Assembly (NCBI GenBank): GCA_026545765.1
Contig: CM048840.1
Location: 56,482,580-56,546,579, forward strand
From: Plantago major
Taxonomy: Eukaryota; Streptophyta; Magnoliopsida; Lamiales; Plantaginaceae
DNA length: 64,000 nt
Reading direction: 5' to 3'
Positions 10,690-23,468 of the stretch are shown here, one piece after another. The translations under genes and the position numbers were made by a program. Positions within the stretch are counted from its first letter, which is position 1; each line of letters opens with the position of its first letter. The notes beneath the pieces are model-generated. The model did not search any database and was not told where the DNA came from. It saw only the letters and a program-made list of their open reading frames with translations.

Positions 10690-11913
10690 CACCTCAGAGT
10701 ATTCAGCAAATGCGTTCTTTTCAATGAGTCCAAAGGGACTTTAGTTCAAAAGACTAAAAATAGTGACATGCTACTCCGACTACTGTTCCCTTTTTTCTTT
10801 CAAATTTCTCAAAACCTTGCACACTTATTTTTTAGAGTCACTCAAAATTGTTGTGAATCTGCGGATAAAATCACTGGTGTGTGACCCTTGTTATCAGCAA
10901 GGACTTAGTCCGCGTGTGGCCCCCGTCCAAAATTTTCGCTCATGTGGACAAGGATTCCACATGACTCAGAACTTGGGGTTTGAGTAACTTGCGTGCTTAT
11001 TTGTCCTCATTGGGATCTTTTGGCTCCAATTTTGCCAGTGTCCATTTTACCGAAGGTCTGCACTTTTGTCCGTGTCAGTTTAGCTACGTGTCATCAACCT
11101 TCACGAACATATGGCTGATAAAAGGCCACGCCGGTATATGGTAGTATTTGAACACGCCTAACACGACCTACGGTGATCACTTAAGACCATGGAACCACCT
11201 CGAGTCTTATTTAAAAAATAATTTGTTGGGAACAGAAGTCAGAACTACACATCTCTCAATCAGTCAGAAAAAATGGAAATCCCCTCTCCAAACCTGTTCT
11301 GGGTTTGGAAGGGTATCAAAAGTAAAAAACATGTCGTTTGTCGTTCCCATCTAATCAGACATACATAAGTATGAATTGGCGCAACAACTTTAAAAGAAAT
11401 TACACAACCCAGGAGTCACACAAAATAATTCTCAAATAAGGCTCCTCAGAGGTTTTTTGGACCGCTAAGCAAAACAAACTTTTTATTTACAAGGGAAACT
11501 AAATTGAAAAATTTTATACTCCATGACCATTACTAATCAGTATATACTCAAAACCTAAAAATCAAAAAAGTTTGTCACGAACAAAGGACGTTCGACTTGG
11601 AAGTTCGACTCAAGACTCACAAAAAATTTAAAAATAGGCCAAAAATAGCGCAAAGACTCACAAAACACAAACAGATAAGGCGCACCGGCCGCAAATAACA
11701 TGCAACCCTATGCGGCTGACCGACCACCACTAAAAAAAACTAAACAAAGCGAGGCACACCGGCCACACATAGACATGTAACCCTATGTGGCTCACTGACC
11801 ACCACTAAGAAAGCGGTAAACAAACAAAAAACAAGAAAAAACTGAGAAATCCCCTCACCAAAACCGTGCACACATATTTTTTAGAGTCACTCGAAATTGG
11901 TGTGAATCTGCGG
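10690..11913 (-). repeat. G2 internal region: tandem copy B and start of copy A
   Basis: Non-coding sequence of the gypsy element G2, read on the - strand. About 10800-11865 is a second copy of a roughly 1-kb unit; the first copy runs on the - strand from 41221 to 40304, then across the C1 insertion to 11913-11865. Shared landmarks include the AGTCACTC..TGTGAATCTGCGG word at 10834-10862 and 11885-11913, a PPT-like CCCCTCACCAAAACC at about 11847, and a smaller imperfect duplication (GGTGGTCGGTGAGCCACATAGG-like) at 11690-11815. No ORF of note. Confidence 0.6.
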
Positions 11914-12669
11914 TGAAAGTGCAGACTTTGGCTGAATATTGGTGCAGTACTAATTTGGTTTAGTATTGTCACAATATTAGCTGTCTGTCACTAAACTTTC
12001 CATTTATGGATTTTGAATACTTCACTTTAATATAGTCCACGTTTTTAGTTTACTCTTAGCAGGTTTAACAGGTTTCGATGTCTAATGGAGTTCGAATGCT
12101 ATAAGACATTGAAGAAAGGAATAAGAATATTAATCAAAGAAGGATTTCTACTTATCGGAGAAGGATTCCAATTGTATTCCTACAATGATTCTGTGTGTGG
12201 AAGACTGAGAACAACATGGTGATTCGACGTGATCAAGGTATTCAATCAAGATAGAACTATTGTACTAGTTGGATTAATATTCAAAACTATATATACTAGT
12301 CGATAGGTTCTTAGATGATTAGACAAGCTTTTACGCTCAACATAGATATTGTCTATCAGCTTGTTTAAGCATCTCTTTTACTATGCTTTTAGTTAGTCGT
12401 CTCTCTCTTTTGGTGTGAGAGATCTAGCATCGAATTGGTGGCCCGATTCAAGTTGCTTAGTGTTTGATATTCTAGATCATAGGATTATTATCTAGATATC
12501 TATTTGCAAATCCATTATATTTTATAGTGGATATTTCGCCTGTGGCTCGGCATATTATGCCACAAATATTTGTGTCTTGTGTTCTTTACATTCCGCTGTT
12601 TAGAGTCTAATATAGTTTTCAGATATTGGTTTTGAGTATTGCTACAAAGTCCCGATCCATACAATTTCA
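11914..12669 (+). repeat. 5' LTR of C1
   Basis: A 756-bp LTR, TGAAAGTGC to ACAATTTCA, intact. It aligns with three separated pieces of the 3' LTR (32002-32184, 33546-33831, 39981-40303). A TATATA at 12288-12294 could be the core promoter. The divergence between the two LTRs is clearly visible by eye, more than between the LTRs of N1, so C1 is older than N1, as its nesting also requires. Confidence 0.85.
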
Positions 12670-12670
12670 A

Positions 12671-12684
12671 TTAGCATCAGATCC
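12671..12684 (+). other. Primer-binding site of C1
   Basis: TTAGCATCAGATCC directly after the 5' LTR is a slightly decayed form of TGGTATCAGAGC, the site for initiator methionine tRNA used by most plant copia elements. Confidence 0.55.
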
Positions 12685-12725
12685 AGACATCTAGTCAATA
12701 AGTCCTTGGATTTGGTACCATTAGG

Positions 12726-13754
12726 ATGGATTCAGTTAATCCAAATATTAACAGGTTGCCTACTCTGGATGGATCCAACTATCAACTGTGGTCAATTTGC
12801 ATCCGCTCACATCTCAAGGCCATTGACACCAAGGTATGGAAGTCTGTGCTTGAAGGATACACCGTACCTATGCTACGTCCTGATAAAGACAAAGATTGTG
12901 TGCCCAAACCTGAAGAAGACTACACTACAAAAGAGGTAATCTATACTAATAATAACGAAAAAGCATTGAATGTTATTTTTAGTTATGTTGATCTTCATAT
13001 GTTTAAGCTTATTCAAACATGCTCGACTTCTAAACAAGCCTGGGAGATTCTCCAAAGGCATTGTGAAGGAGATTTAAGTGTGAAAGAAACTAAGCTTCAG
13101 ATGGTTCATAGAAAATTTGAAAATCTTAGAATGGAGGAAGATGAATCAATCTCTACTTACTTTGAAAAACTGCTGGATATTTCCAATGAAAGCTTTCTCT
13201 TAGGTAATCCTTTTTCAAACAAAACTTTTGTTTATAAAGCTGTTAGAACTCTATCTAAACATTTTGAAACCAAGAAAATTGCCATTGAAACTTCTCTCAA
13301 TTTGGCAACTATGGATTTACAGACCTTAATGAATATTTTGAAAAACTGTGAGTTAAGTACGGAAAATCCTCCTACTAACTCTAAGGAAAAAGGTCTTATG
13401 CTTTAATCTAAGTCTTCTGAATCACTTGATGAGGAAAATGATGTTGACTTTAATGCTTTCTTTAATTCCATGTTAAGCTCTTTCAAAAGAGCAATCTTAG
13501 GGATAAGCTTAAACCTAGATCTAACAATATGTTTTCTCCAAATAAAAATTTTCCTTCTAAGAAATTTGCTAAGTATTCCTATCAAAAAACCATCTGATGA
13601 GGACTCTGAAAAGCTTATGAAAACTCAATGCATTGCATGTGAAGGTTATGGACATTATGCCTATGAGTGTGCTAATACTCTTCGAAAGAAGTGTAATATT
13701 CTTATTGGATTTGTCTTAGTGATGATGAGACAGGTGCAGATGATGAAGATTTAG
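12726..13754 (+). pseudogene. gag of C1
   Basis: The capsid part (226 codons, 12726-13406) begins MDSVNPNINRLPTLDGSNYQLW and has the YEKW-like and SKQAWEILQ motifs of the copia gag family (UBN2 type). The frame stops at 13404-13406 and continues in another frame to 13754. That part holds a CCHC zinc knuckle, CIACEGYGHYAYEC (Cx2Cx4Hx4C, near 13630-13670), which would bind the genomic RNA. One or more small indels near 13490 separate the parts. Confidence 0.8.
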
Positions 13755-13864
13755 TCTAGGATAAAGAAGTAGAAACGCCATCTTTACATTGACAAGTGAT
13801 CTGGTCAGAATATTCAGCTGATGATGAATGTTGTGAAAATACAGGGTCTACAATACCTGAGTAA

Positions 13865-15626
13865 TTGATTTTATCTGACAGTAAAGGCTACTGTCTTAAT
13901 ACTGTTGCTAACCCTTCTGTGCAGGACTTGTTTTTTATTGGTAATCTAGAATGTCTTGATAATATCAATGTTCTAAATACTGATTGTGTGTTTCTCAGTG
14001 AGGTAGATCACCCTTTTTGCTTACATGGATCTGTTGATCTAGAAGCTGAGTACTTATCTGTTGAAGAACTTAGTGTTTTAAGCAATATTGTGATAATACC
14101 GTATGAGAATTCCGAGAACTATTCTGATATTGTGACAACATCTGCATGTAACACAAACAATATGGGTAAACTTTGTCATGTTGTTTTCTCTGTTGTGAAA
14201 ACTGACTCTGCAGGAGCTTGGTACTTTGATAGTAGGTGTTCTCGTCATATGACTGGAAACCATGCCCATCTCAGAGACATTGTAGCACTTTCCAAAGGTA
14301 CAGTTACCTATGGTGGTGGTAGGAAGAGCAGGATCATTGGTAAAGGAACTCTGAATGTTCAAGGATTTCCTTACCTGAAAGATGTACTTCTGGTTGAGGG
14401 ACTGAAAGCTAATTTAATTAGTATAATTCAACTCTATGATGATGACTTAAGAGTAAGTTTTGATAAATTGTCTTGTGAAGTGCTCGATAGAGCCAATACT
14501 TGTGTTATGGCAAGTATATGTTCTAGAGACAATTGCTATCTGTTTCATGATCAAAGTTCTCTTCATGTGAAAGTTGATGAATCGGTCATCTATCACAAGA
14601 AGCTCGGTCATATGAATTACAGAAATCTTGACAAACTCATTACGTGTGAGGTAGTGAGAGGTATTCCCAAGTTGTCCAATCCAGGTAAAATAGTCTGTGA
14701 AGATTCATTGAAAGGTAAACAAACTAGAGTCTCTCATGCTCCTGTGTCTCATGATGGTCAATATGTTGGAACTAATAGGTGCTTTCAACTACTACATATG
14801 GATCTTATGGGTCCTATTAAAGTAAGTAGTCTAGGAGGAAAGAAGTAAGTTTTTGTGATTGTTGATGACTTTTCTAGATATACATGGGTTAAATTTCTTA
14901 AAGAAAAGTCTGATACATTTGATTCTTTCAAAACATAGCATGCTATTATTAGGAACCTATATCGGGACACTGTTTTCCATATTAGGTTTGGCCATGGAAG
15001 AGAGTTTGAAAACAGACACTTTTCTAGATTTTGTGAGTTACACGGTATATCACATGAGTTCTCCGCTCCCAAAACTCCTCAATAGAATGGCATTGCAGAG
15101 AGGAAGAATCGCACTCTTCAAGAGATGGCCCAAGTGATGTTGCACTCAAAGAATGTCTCTAAAAGACTGTGGGCTGAAGCATTGAACATAGCTTGTCATA
15201 TCATCAACAGAGTCTATCTTAGACCTGGAACTACAAAGACTCCCTATGAGATTCGAAAAAAATAAGAAACCCAATTTGGAACACTTTCATATTTTTGGGT
15301 GTACATGTTATGTGCTTAATGATCGTGACTACATAGGAAAGTTTGATTCTAAGAGTGAAAAGGACATATTTGTGGGGTATCCCTTGAATAGTCATGCATA
15401 TAGTGTGTTTAATCTTAAGCGTAATATTATACAGGAATCTGTAAATGTAGTGTTTGATGATAATCTTCCTCGAGGGGATGGAACTGGTATTTCTAAATCT
15501 GATGCAGGCGACAAGACTTCTTCTCTAGAACAGGATGTTGTGAGAATACCTATTGTACCTAACACAACATCTACTGAAGAAACTGAGACAGATATAGGTG
15601 CAACATTTAGATGTCAAAATGCATAG
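13865..15626 (+). pseudogene. Protease and integrase of C1
   Basis: The protease motif is WYFDSRCSRHMTG at about 14218-14258. The usual catalytic DSG reads DSR (AGG at 14234-14236), so it should be inactive. Next come the GAG-pre-integrase motif KKLGHMNYRNLDKL (about 14600) and the integrase core, with LLHMDLMGPI (first Asp), FGHGREFENRHF (the expected catalytic Asp appears lost) and [13 protein letters not shown] (Glu). Stops occur at 14846-14848, about 14936-14938 and about 15081-15083. The integrase C-terminal part (FGCTCYVLNDRD, FVGYPLNSHAY) follows to 15626. Confidence 0.8.
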
Positions 15627-15832
15627 AATGTTGACCCAATACCATCTCGTGAACACTTACTAGAACCAAAAGATGAAGAAAGTCATGTTGAACATGGACT
15701 GGATGAAGTAAACAGGGATCCACCAGGCAGGATACGAAGAGATCATCAATCTACACATGTGATTGGTGAACTTTCTGAAGGAGTCCACAAAAGATGCAAA
15801 CAAAGTGTTGACTACAGAAACATGTCTAGATT

Positions 15833-17389
15833 GTGTGGGTGTATAACTCTACCACAGACACCAAGGTACGTATCTCCTGTTTTGTCCCATCTATTGAACC
15901 CAAGAATGTAAATGAAGTCCTTAAGGACACCTTCTGGATCAATGCTATGCAAGAAGAACTAGCTCAGTTTTCAAAAAATAAAGTTTGGACCTTAGTCCCT
16001 AGACCTGCTGATGGCAATGTTATAGGAACTAAGTGGATTTTTAAGAATAAAAGTGATGAAAACAGAGTTGTTGTCAGGAACAAAGCTCGCCTAGTTGCTC
16101 ATGGCTTTACACAAGTAGAGGGAATTGATTTTGATGAAACCTTTTCTCCTGTAGATCGTATTGAGTTAATCAGATTACTTCTTGCTATAGCTTGTGTCTT
16201 AAAGATTAAACTTTTTCAAATGGATGTCAAGGCTACATTTTTGAATGGGTACATAGATAAGGAAGCTTTTTTTGAACAACCAAAGGGATTTGTAGATCCG
16301 CATCATCCAAATTATGTGTACAAGTTACACAAAACTTTGTATGGTTTGAAACAAGCTCCTAGAGCTTGGTATGATCGTTTAACAAAATTTATGTTACACT
16401 TTGGTTTCATAAGAGGTGAAGGTGACCGAACACTTTTTATCCTGAGACAAAGTAAGGATATGTGTATTGTACAAATATATGTTGATGATATTGTGTTTGA
16501 TTCTACTGATCAATCTATGTTGGACAAGTTTGTAGGTACCATGACTGAGACGTTTGAAATGAGCATGATGGGTGAACTAATCTTTTTCTTAGGTTTACAG
16601 GTTAAACAACAAGACAATGACTTACTTCTATCTCAAGAAAAGTATGCTCGTAATGTTGTTACAAAGTTTAGACTGGAAGGATCTAGACCTAGTAAAACAC
16701 CCATGTTTGCAACTACTGAACTATCTAAGAATGCAACCAATGAAAGTGTTGAAACAACACTGTATAGGTCCATGATAGGTAGTTTGTTGTATCTCTCTAC
16801 TACTCATCCGGATATCATGTATGATGTTTGTGTATGTGTCACGTATCAAGCTGACCCACGAACTTCTCACTTAGAGGCTGTGAAGATGATTTTGAAATAC
16901 GTTGCTGGAACTTCAAACTATGAACTTCAAACTATGGTATTCACGTGATACCAACTCCAACTTTGTGGGTTTCAGTGATTCTGATTGGGCAAGTGATTTA
17001 GACGATAGAAAGTCTGCTAGTGGTGGATGCTTCTATTTAGGTAATAATCTAGTGTCATGGTACAGCAAGAAACAAAACTGTATTTCTCTTTCGACATCAA
17101 ATCTGAGTATATTGTTGCACGTAGTTGTGTGACTCAACTTGTGTGGTTAAAACGTATGTTGCAAGATTATGGCCTGACTTGCAATACTCTCATGTTTTGT
17201 GACAATCTGAGTGTTATTAATATTTTCAAAAATCCTGTCCAGCATTCTAGAACAAAGCATATAGAAATAAGGCATCATTTCATGAGAGAACTAGTTAACT
17301 ATGGTGAGATAAACATAGAGCATATTGAAACTACACATCAACTAGCTGACATGTTTACAAAACCTTTAGATAGTGAGAGATTTTCTTAG
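15833..17389 (+). pseudogene. Reverse transcriptase and RNase H of C1
   Basis: The RT is open for 371 codons (15833-16948), with [60 protein letters not shown] and an intact catalytic box YVDDIVF. A perfect 14-bp tandem duplication (AACTTCAAACTATG at 16909-16922 and 16923-16936) shifts the frame between RT and RNase H. RNase H follows with SDSDWASDLDDRKSASGG, VSWYSKKQNC, a second frameshift near 17100, then SRTKHIEIRHHFMRE and ADMFTKPL. A normal copy would read through as one polyprotein. Confidence 0.85.
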
Positions 17390-18270
17390 TCTTAGAAAAT
17401 CTCTTGGTATGTGTATTGTCTGAATATGCCTGTACAGGTGTTGCCATAATAGCACTGGTAAACACTGAAGATTGCATGTGGTATGTAGGTCTGCATTAGG
17501 TTGTTTATATGTTTTTCTTCTTTGCTTCTCTTGTCTTCCTTTAATTACTACCTTCAGTTGTGGGTTAATAAACATGTTAGGGGGCTCTCTTTTTCAAATT
17601 GCGATAAGGAAGTAATAAAGACTCTTCTTGTTGAACTAAGTGTTGTGTTGTAGGCTCTTTTAAACTAGTATTGATCTAGAGTGTGTGGAGTTCCTGACTG
17701 CCCTCATTTAGTGTCTTCATTATGTATTTTTCTATGGTAGAATATTTGTAACCAGAAATATCTTTTGTTGAATCTGGGGTGTGTGTAGTTCTGGCTGCCT
17801 TCATCTATTGACATCACTAGTTTGAGGTTATTTTTCTTAAGTCTCATAGCAATGGTACTTTAGTAACTGGGATATATGGAGTTCAGGCTGCCTATATCCA
17901 GATTCTTTGTACTTATCTATTTTGCCACAATATGCTCTGTTTTGTGGTTGGGGTGTATGGAACTTCGGTTGCCTGCATTCAATTTGCATTCTGTTTTATT
18001 TTGAGCATGATTTTTGTTGCATGAACTGTGTGTCTCTTTTAGAGTTTAATAAAATCTTCCGGAGAAGTTGGGTTTTTGAGAGTTTTTTACCTAGATGTGC
18101 TGACAACATCATACTTTGGTGGTAATTATGCATTTCATTTAGGGTTTGAGTCTACATGCATTTACCTGATTGAACTGCATCTTGTTTTGGCACTTTATTT
18201 GAGGGGGAGTTAACTAGTCAGATCTCTGGTGATTTCCGATAGGAAGTACGTGTTTTGAGACTTCTTGTAA
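17390..18270 (+). other. 3' non-coding tail of C1, left part
   Basis: There is no ORF beyond short ones. The tail contains four imperfect copies of a GTGTATGGAGTTC-GGCTGCCT-CAT word at about 17680, 17775, 17868 and 17949. The third copy has a perfect 7-bp dyad (GGATATA/TATATCC). The first of several PPT-like tracts, GAGGGGGAGTT, is at 18201-18211. The tail is interrupted at 18270 by S2 and resumes at 31613. Confidence 0.65.
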
Positions 18271-18660
18271 TGTTGGTCCAGATAACGGCAAAGGAAAAGA
18301 CTAGAGGGGGGGGTGAATAGTCTTTTACAACTTTTGTCGATAAACACAATTTCTCAGATATCTGTGAAGATATCTGATAGTTAATTTCAGAGAGCGGAAA
18401 ACTTTTCTGTGATAAGTGCACGTCCTCAGCAGGATATAAGTGTGTATATACTCAGCAAGGTAAATAAAGCAAATAATAAGTTGTAGAAAGTAATTATCAC
18501 AGATCTTTATAGTGGTATCTGAGGGTGGCGTAATCCCTCAACTTATCCACTCGCCCTTTCTCAGGACTTGAAATTCACTAAGATATATATTGAGTTCTCC
18601 TTATAATAAACCTATCCCTTAATTTCCTTTTACACTAGGTTCCCAACCAAGTGTTCCCCC

Positions 18661-18809
18661 TGAGTTATTCCCCGGCTTTCTCAGCCAAGTACTTCCTGTA
18701 CTTAGAAACCTTTGAGCTATTCCTTAGTTTCCCAAACTAAGTACTTCCTATGCTCAGTAACCTTGGAGTTATTCCTTAGTTTCCCAAACTAAGTACTTTC
18801 TGTACTCAA
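18661..18809 (-). repeat. Leader tandem repeats in S2 3' LTR
   Basis: Three units of about 52 bp. Each has a GAGT..ACTC outer pairing and an inner dyad. In two units the dyad is CTTAGTTT-CCC-AAACTAAG; in the first it is replaced by GGCT-TTCTC-AGCC. The same array is at 30396-30543 (three units) and 51496-51696 (four units). It lies about 400-540 nt downstream of the TATA box in the sense of transcription, so it would be in the RNA leader. Confidence 0.65.
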
Positions 18810-19196
18810 CGTCGTTTAAGGTGTTGGTTATGGTAGTTTGTCAGGTGAGTAGTCTTAATAACTTTCTCAGTTATGTAGGAATACTCTATAGAACAAGAAT
18901 CACTTAACACACATCACAATGTGTGGTGATATGTTCTTTACTGACCCAAGTCTATGTTAAATGTTCTAGAGAATGAAACTTAGATACTTGATTTTTTGAT
19001 TCAACTCATTCACAGATAGCAATGCTTGTTAAGGATCAGGACACTTAGAACTTTCCTGCTACTTAGAATTCAAGAGCTTGGTCGCAACAGTAAGCTAGTG
19101 AATAAGTAGATTGAAGGCTTGTATGCTTGAAAGAATAAGTTCGTAGATGTAAGTTCTTGGTGTGTCCAGTGTGTGTTCAAGCATTCTAAGTGTTGA

Positions 19197-19204
19197 TATT
19201 TATA
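19197..19204 (-). promoter_or_regulatory. TATA box of S2 3' LTR
   Basis: TATAAATA on the - strand, with the conserved ATCAACACTTAG context seen in the other three Sirevirus-like LTRs. Confidence 0.6.
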
Positions 19205-19889
19205 GTTGAAAATCATGCCGTTTGAATAGTATCCGTTAGGCTTAATGAAATTCAAACTATTGATATCTGTAAATAGTACTGCAGCAGACGTTGTCTCTTT
19301 TCAGAGATTTCCTCTTTTGTTCAGATGTCTCTGTCTGCGCATTTATTGCATTGTACTATTTTTGACCTGTAGTGCCAACGGAAACTATACATGCTTTCTG
19401 AAGCATTGCATGTCCCTTTCCAGAGACCTTCACATCTTCAGATACCTGTTGAAACATTATTTCCCAGAAACATAGTTTTATCCAGGGTATCTGAGTGTAG
19501 ATATATATGGGCACTTTTCCTCGTTCAGAAACCTTGTGTTCTCAGACATTTTTTGCAAAACTTGTTTATTGAAAAACACTTGTTTATTCAAGATATCTGG
19601 ACATAGGTATCTAATGACATTCGTCTTCAGCAATCTTGTGCAGTCTTCAAAACTTCAAAATTTGTTGAACTCTCCTGCTGGTTGCCTTGGATGCCTTCTT
19701 CTTGGTCTTCTTCAAAGATATAAAAATTACATTCAGAGACCTAACATCCTATACAAGATTTGCTAGACTAACATACTTAGTGATTTTCCTCTTTTATAGT
19801 GTTCAAGTGAACCAAGAGTACTAACCACCTTTCTGAGCTAAGATAAGTCATTATGTTGCTGATCAAAATCTAAACAGATATTCCTAACA

Positions 19890-20271
19890 AATTTCCTCCT
19901 TTTTAATCAGTCAACGATGACTATCTTTAAGACCTATTACAACTTGGAAGAGGGGACAATCTACCACTTAATCATTTCTTATGATCTTTTCAATTCATTT
20001 TAATTAAGTGCAGAAAGTAAACATCAACCAAATCAAAAGGTGTGATCTTTGCTGACAAGTTATCTTTTTATAGATTGATATCTGAGAGTAGGTTCATCAG
20101 ATCTGTTACAAAGAAAGTTTACACATAACTTTTACAATGATAGAACAATGAAGTACAATCAGCAAGATACAAAATACATAGTTAACTAGGACAACAGGAG
20201 TAACCAAGCTCCAAGTGAACATCCTAATTAACCTGTCTTCAAGTCTTCAAATCTTCAACAGCTTCCAAGGA
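19890..20271 (-). other. 3' untranslated region and PPT of S2
   Basis: The stretch between the ORF4 stop and the 3' LTR has no ORF. The purine tract AAAAAGGAGGAAATT lies at about 19890-19904, immediately before the LTR in the element's sense. Confidence 0.65.
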
Positions 20272-23041
20272 TCAATTTGCATACTCCCTATCTCCAAATC
20301 TTTTGATATCATCTGAGTAGTCATAGAGCAAAGTTCTGACTAACATCTCAGTTTCTCTGGCATAACCACAGACTTCTTTGTATGATTTGGTGAGATTCTT
20401 CTTGGCAAAATGTTTGACCCACGGATACTTTCCCCATTTCCAGGAATGCTCAATTCTGATATCTGATAGCTTGAAATATTCATAAATAATCCTCAGATAT
20501 CTTATGTCACCCTTGTATTGTTCTTGAGTCATGTAAAAAGACTCATAGGGTTCCACAACAAGTCTTGCTCTTGTGCCTGTTCCAGTGATGTTGGGATGTT
20601 TGTACACATCATCTGGATTTCCATAAGGAAAATCATCAGAGAGGTCCTTCTTCATGGATTCTATTCTCTTAATTACTTCAAAATCCAACCAGGCTTTGAT
20701 TTGGTTGGTGTTAATCAAGATTGGCTTGTCTTTTTCCATGCCATGAGTTGTTTATGGATTGGTTCTGGAAATTTTTCATTTACCAGTAAGTGCTTGAGTT
20801 CCAGAATCCAGTAGCCATTATTCTGATTAATGCACCTGTAGACAGAGGAGTCATTTTTGGTCTTCACATACTCAATTCTGGCTTCTTCAGGCCTGAGTGG
20901 TAGTTGAAGTTTTCTTTGTTCAGCTCTCAGTCTGTTCCTCCTTTGTCTTGAATTCTCCCTTGGGGGATTGCTTGATGAACCACCCTGGATTGACTTGGTA
21001 TTTTCAGAGGTTGTTTTAGCTGCCAAAGGCTTTGCAACTATGGGCTCAGATAGGCTATCAACCTTTCTTCTTTTTCTGTGAAGAGGAGCTTCATCTTCAT
21101 CCTTATCTTCATCATCATCTTCCAGATTTCTCTTGTTAGGTGATTTGCAGCCTTCTTCATTGCCCTGGGATTTGATTTGGACTTCTTCTTCTTCTTCTTC
21201 TTCAGAAGACTCATCAACCCCTATCACTTGTCTTCTCCTTGGTGCCTTTGTACTCCTTGGAGGTTTCTGTGCCCTGGCACTTGTTGTCATTCCTTTTTCA
21301 GGAAGTTGCTGAGTAGTGGCCACTATCTGTAGAGCAGTCTGACTTGAGGAGGGCTCATTTATTCTGAGAGGTGGTTGTTCAAATTTTCTTTTGTTTCCTC
21401 TTCCTCTTCCTCTCTAAGCACCTTGAAATCCTTCCCCCTTAGTCATTGTTGACTGACTAAGAATCACAAAAGATTCTGAAAGGGAGTCAAAGTTGCCTTG
21501 CAGATAGTTGTAAGCAGCAACCAACTTTTCCAGATTAGCCTTGAGCTCCTGATTTTGTTTGATAAGACCTGTTTCCTTATTAGTGAGCTCTGCCAGTGGG
21601 CCTTGAATAGCATCTGCTTTACCAGCAGCATATCTAGCCTCTTCCAAGGCTTTTGCAGCCATGTTTTGGTCATCATCCCTAACCATGCCTAGGTCTTTCT
21701 GAGCAACGACTAGACTGGTTGTTCTCTGAGTGATGAGCTCAGTGAATGTCTGCATTTCTGCAGGGACTGATGCAATGGCGACTTTATCTTGAGAAGACAA
21801 CTCCTTTTTCAATTTAGCCAATACTTGATATATGTTCAAGTATTCATTGGAGTTAACATTTGGCAGCTTGCTGAAGATTTTAGGAGCAATTAGCTTGCTT
21901 TTCAAATGAGAAACCGCTAAGTGTTCATTGCGGTGTTCTGCCAATGCCTTGTCTTCTTCATCATCTGAGTCATCAACCCAGTGATCTTCATCCTCTTGGA
22001 CATTTTCATCAATGTTCTCTAGTCCAGCAACCATCTTAGAGATGGGCTTCTTTCCTTTTAATGAGGAGGATGGTACATCTTTTGGTAATGCAGCCTTAGC
22101 ATCATGTTTGTCTTCAGATACTTGCTCAGTATCTAATTCCTCAGCAATTGCCTAAACAAAGAAGTCGAGTTCTTCGATTCAAAGATAAGCTTCCATTTCC
22201 TTGATTGTTTGATCTTCAATCTTTTGGAGCTTTGCTTTAGATTCAGCTATCTTTTCTTCCAGTTGAAGATTTAGCGGTTGTTCTTCCTCCAACAGTTGTT
22301 TGAGTTGAGCAACTCTGGCTTGTGCATCCAATATTTTCTGAATGTTGTCCTCAGAGTGCTCAACTACTTGTTCAGTAGAGTCTTTTTGTTGGGGAGATGG
22401 ATGGGTAGATTTCTGAGGAGATGGAGGAGGGGATTTTTGTGATATCCTCTCAGTGTGCTTTTCAGCAACTGAGGTATTATTTCCTTGTGCAATCCTTCCT
22501 GTCCCTGGTGAGGGGCATCATCATCATCCTTCTTATCATCCTCATCCTTGTGATGGTCAGAAGGAGATTCTTCATAGTCATTCTCATCAGTCTCCTTCTC
22601 TTCTTCATCTTCAGAGACCAGATTGATCACTTCTGGAATAGTGATCATTTGCCCATTTACTTCCTCTTGCTCAGAGGGTATGAACTGTAAAGTCTGGGGC
22701 AAAATAAGCTTGAATGCCATCTGCATTCTGGTCTGACCATCTGCTTGGTTGAAAGCTTGAATAAGCTTTCTGGCCACTAACTTGACGAAGTCCTTATGCA
22801 TTAATGTTCCAAAAGAGTATTGTTCAGTGGGGAACATAGCATGGACATAATTTTCCAAGTCAAGGGCTCGTGCTCTCCTTATGGGGTGATCAGTCACCTT
22901 TATGATATCAGATAGATCGGAGCATCGAAGCTTTTGCCATTTCTTGAAGCATTTTAGGTGCTTTGGCAAAGTGTATTCCTTGAAGAAAGGAAGCAGGTCC
23001 TTATTCTCAACAACAGGGACCTTAGTGGCACTTGTTTGAGC

Positions 23042-23118
23042 CTGAAAGAAGAGTTCTGAATTAGTTTCAAAACTATCGTAGATATCTGGGCTTTAGAGTA
23101 TAAAGGTATCTGAGTTAC
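23042..23118 (-). other. Intron 5 of ORF4 (S2 copy)
   Basis: 77 bp, GTAACTCAG to CTTTCAG, phase 0. It has the same position as 85-162 in S1 and 55965-56042 in S3. Confidence 0.65.
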
Positions 23119-23232
23119 CTGTGTGACAGGCTCAGATGACTTGACTACTGAGGTTCCAGGTGCCTCAGATATCTGGATATGAGGAGGAGACTGGGAAGTC
23201 TGATCCTCAGTGATCTTTCTTTCTGCTTGAAC

Positions 23233-23315
23233 CTGAGAATAAAATATAACTTAACATTTAGAAATTTATTAGGAGAGAAACACTTAGACAATTTAATATC
23301 TGAGATGTCAATTAT
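23233..23315 (-). other. Intron 4 of ORF4 (S2 copy)
   Basis: 83 bp, ATAATTGAC to ATTCTCAG. The donor GT is mutated to AT; S3 has GTAATTGAC at the same place. Phase 0. Confidence 0.65.
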
Positions 23316-23468
23316 CTCCATAGTAGGAGGCTCAGATACTTGTCTCTTAGAAACTTGTACAGTTTTTGGTATTCTCTCTGGTGATGAAGGTTTGGTGGCC
23401 TCATCAATTTCCATTGGTTGAGGGGATTGCGTGGGCAATTCCCCAGCAACTTCTACTTCTGTTTGAGC

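Larger units (their letters stand above)
6367..10690 (-). mobile_element. L1-type plant LINE, 5'-truncated and decayed
   Basis: A non-LTR retrotransposon of about 4.3 kb with ORF1, apurinic endonuclease, reverse transcriptase and C-terminal zinc-binding domain in the order usual for plant L1. Its oligo(A) tail appears as 17 T at 6367-6383. The 5' end is inside ORF1 near 10690. A possible degenerate target duplication is GCAAGTGC (6358-6365) and GCAAATGC near 10706, but one base differs and I do not rely on it. Stops, frameshifts and a catalytic deletion make it inactive. Confidence 0.85.
18271..19889 (-). repeat. 3' LTR of S2
   Basis: A 1,619-bp LTR, TG..CA in the element's sense. It has a TATA box at 19197-19204 and three tandem leader repeats at 18661-18809. 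The U5 end keeps a G-run segment (about 18282-18312) that is deleted in the partner LTR at 30039. Many point differences separate the two LTRs, so the insertion is not recent. Confidence 0.88.
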
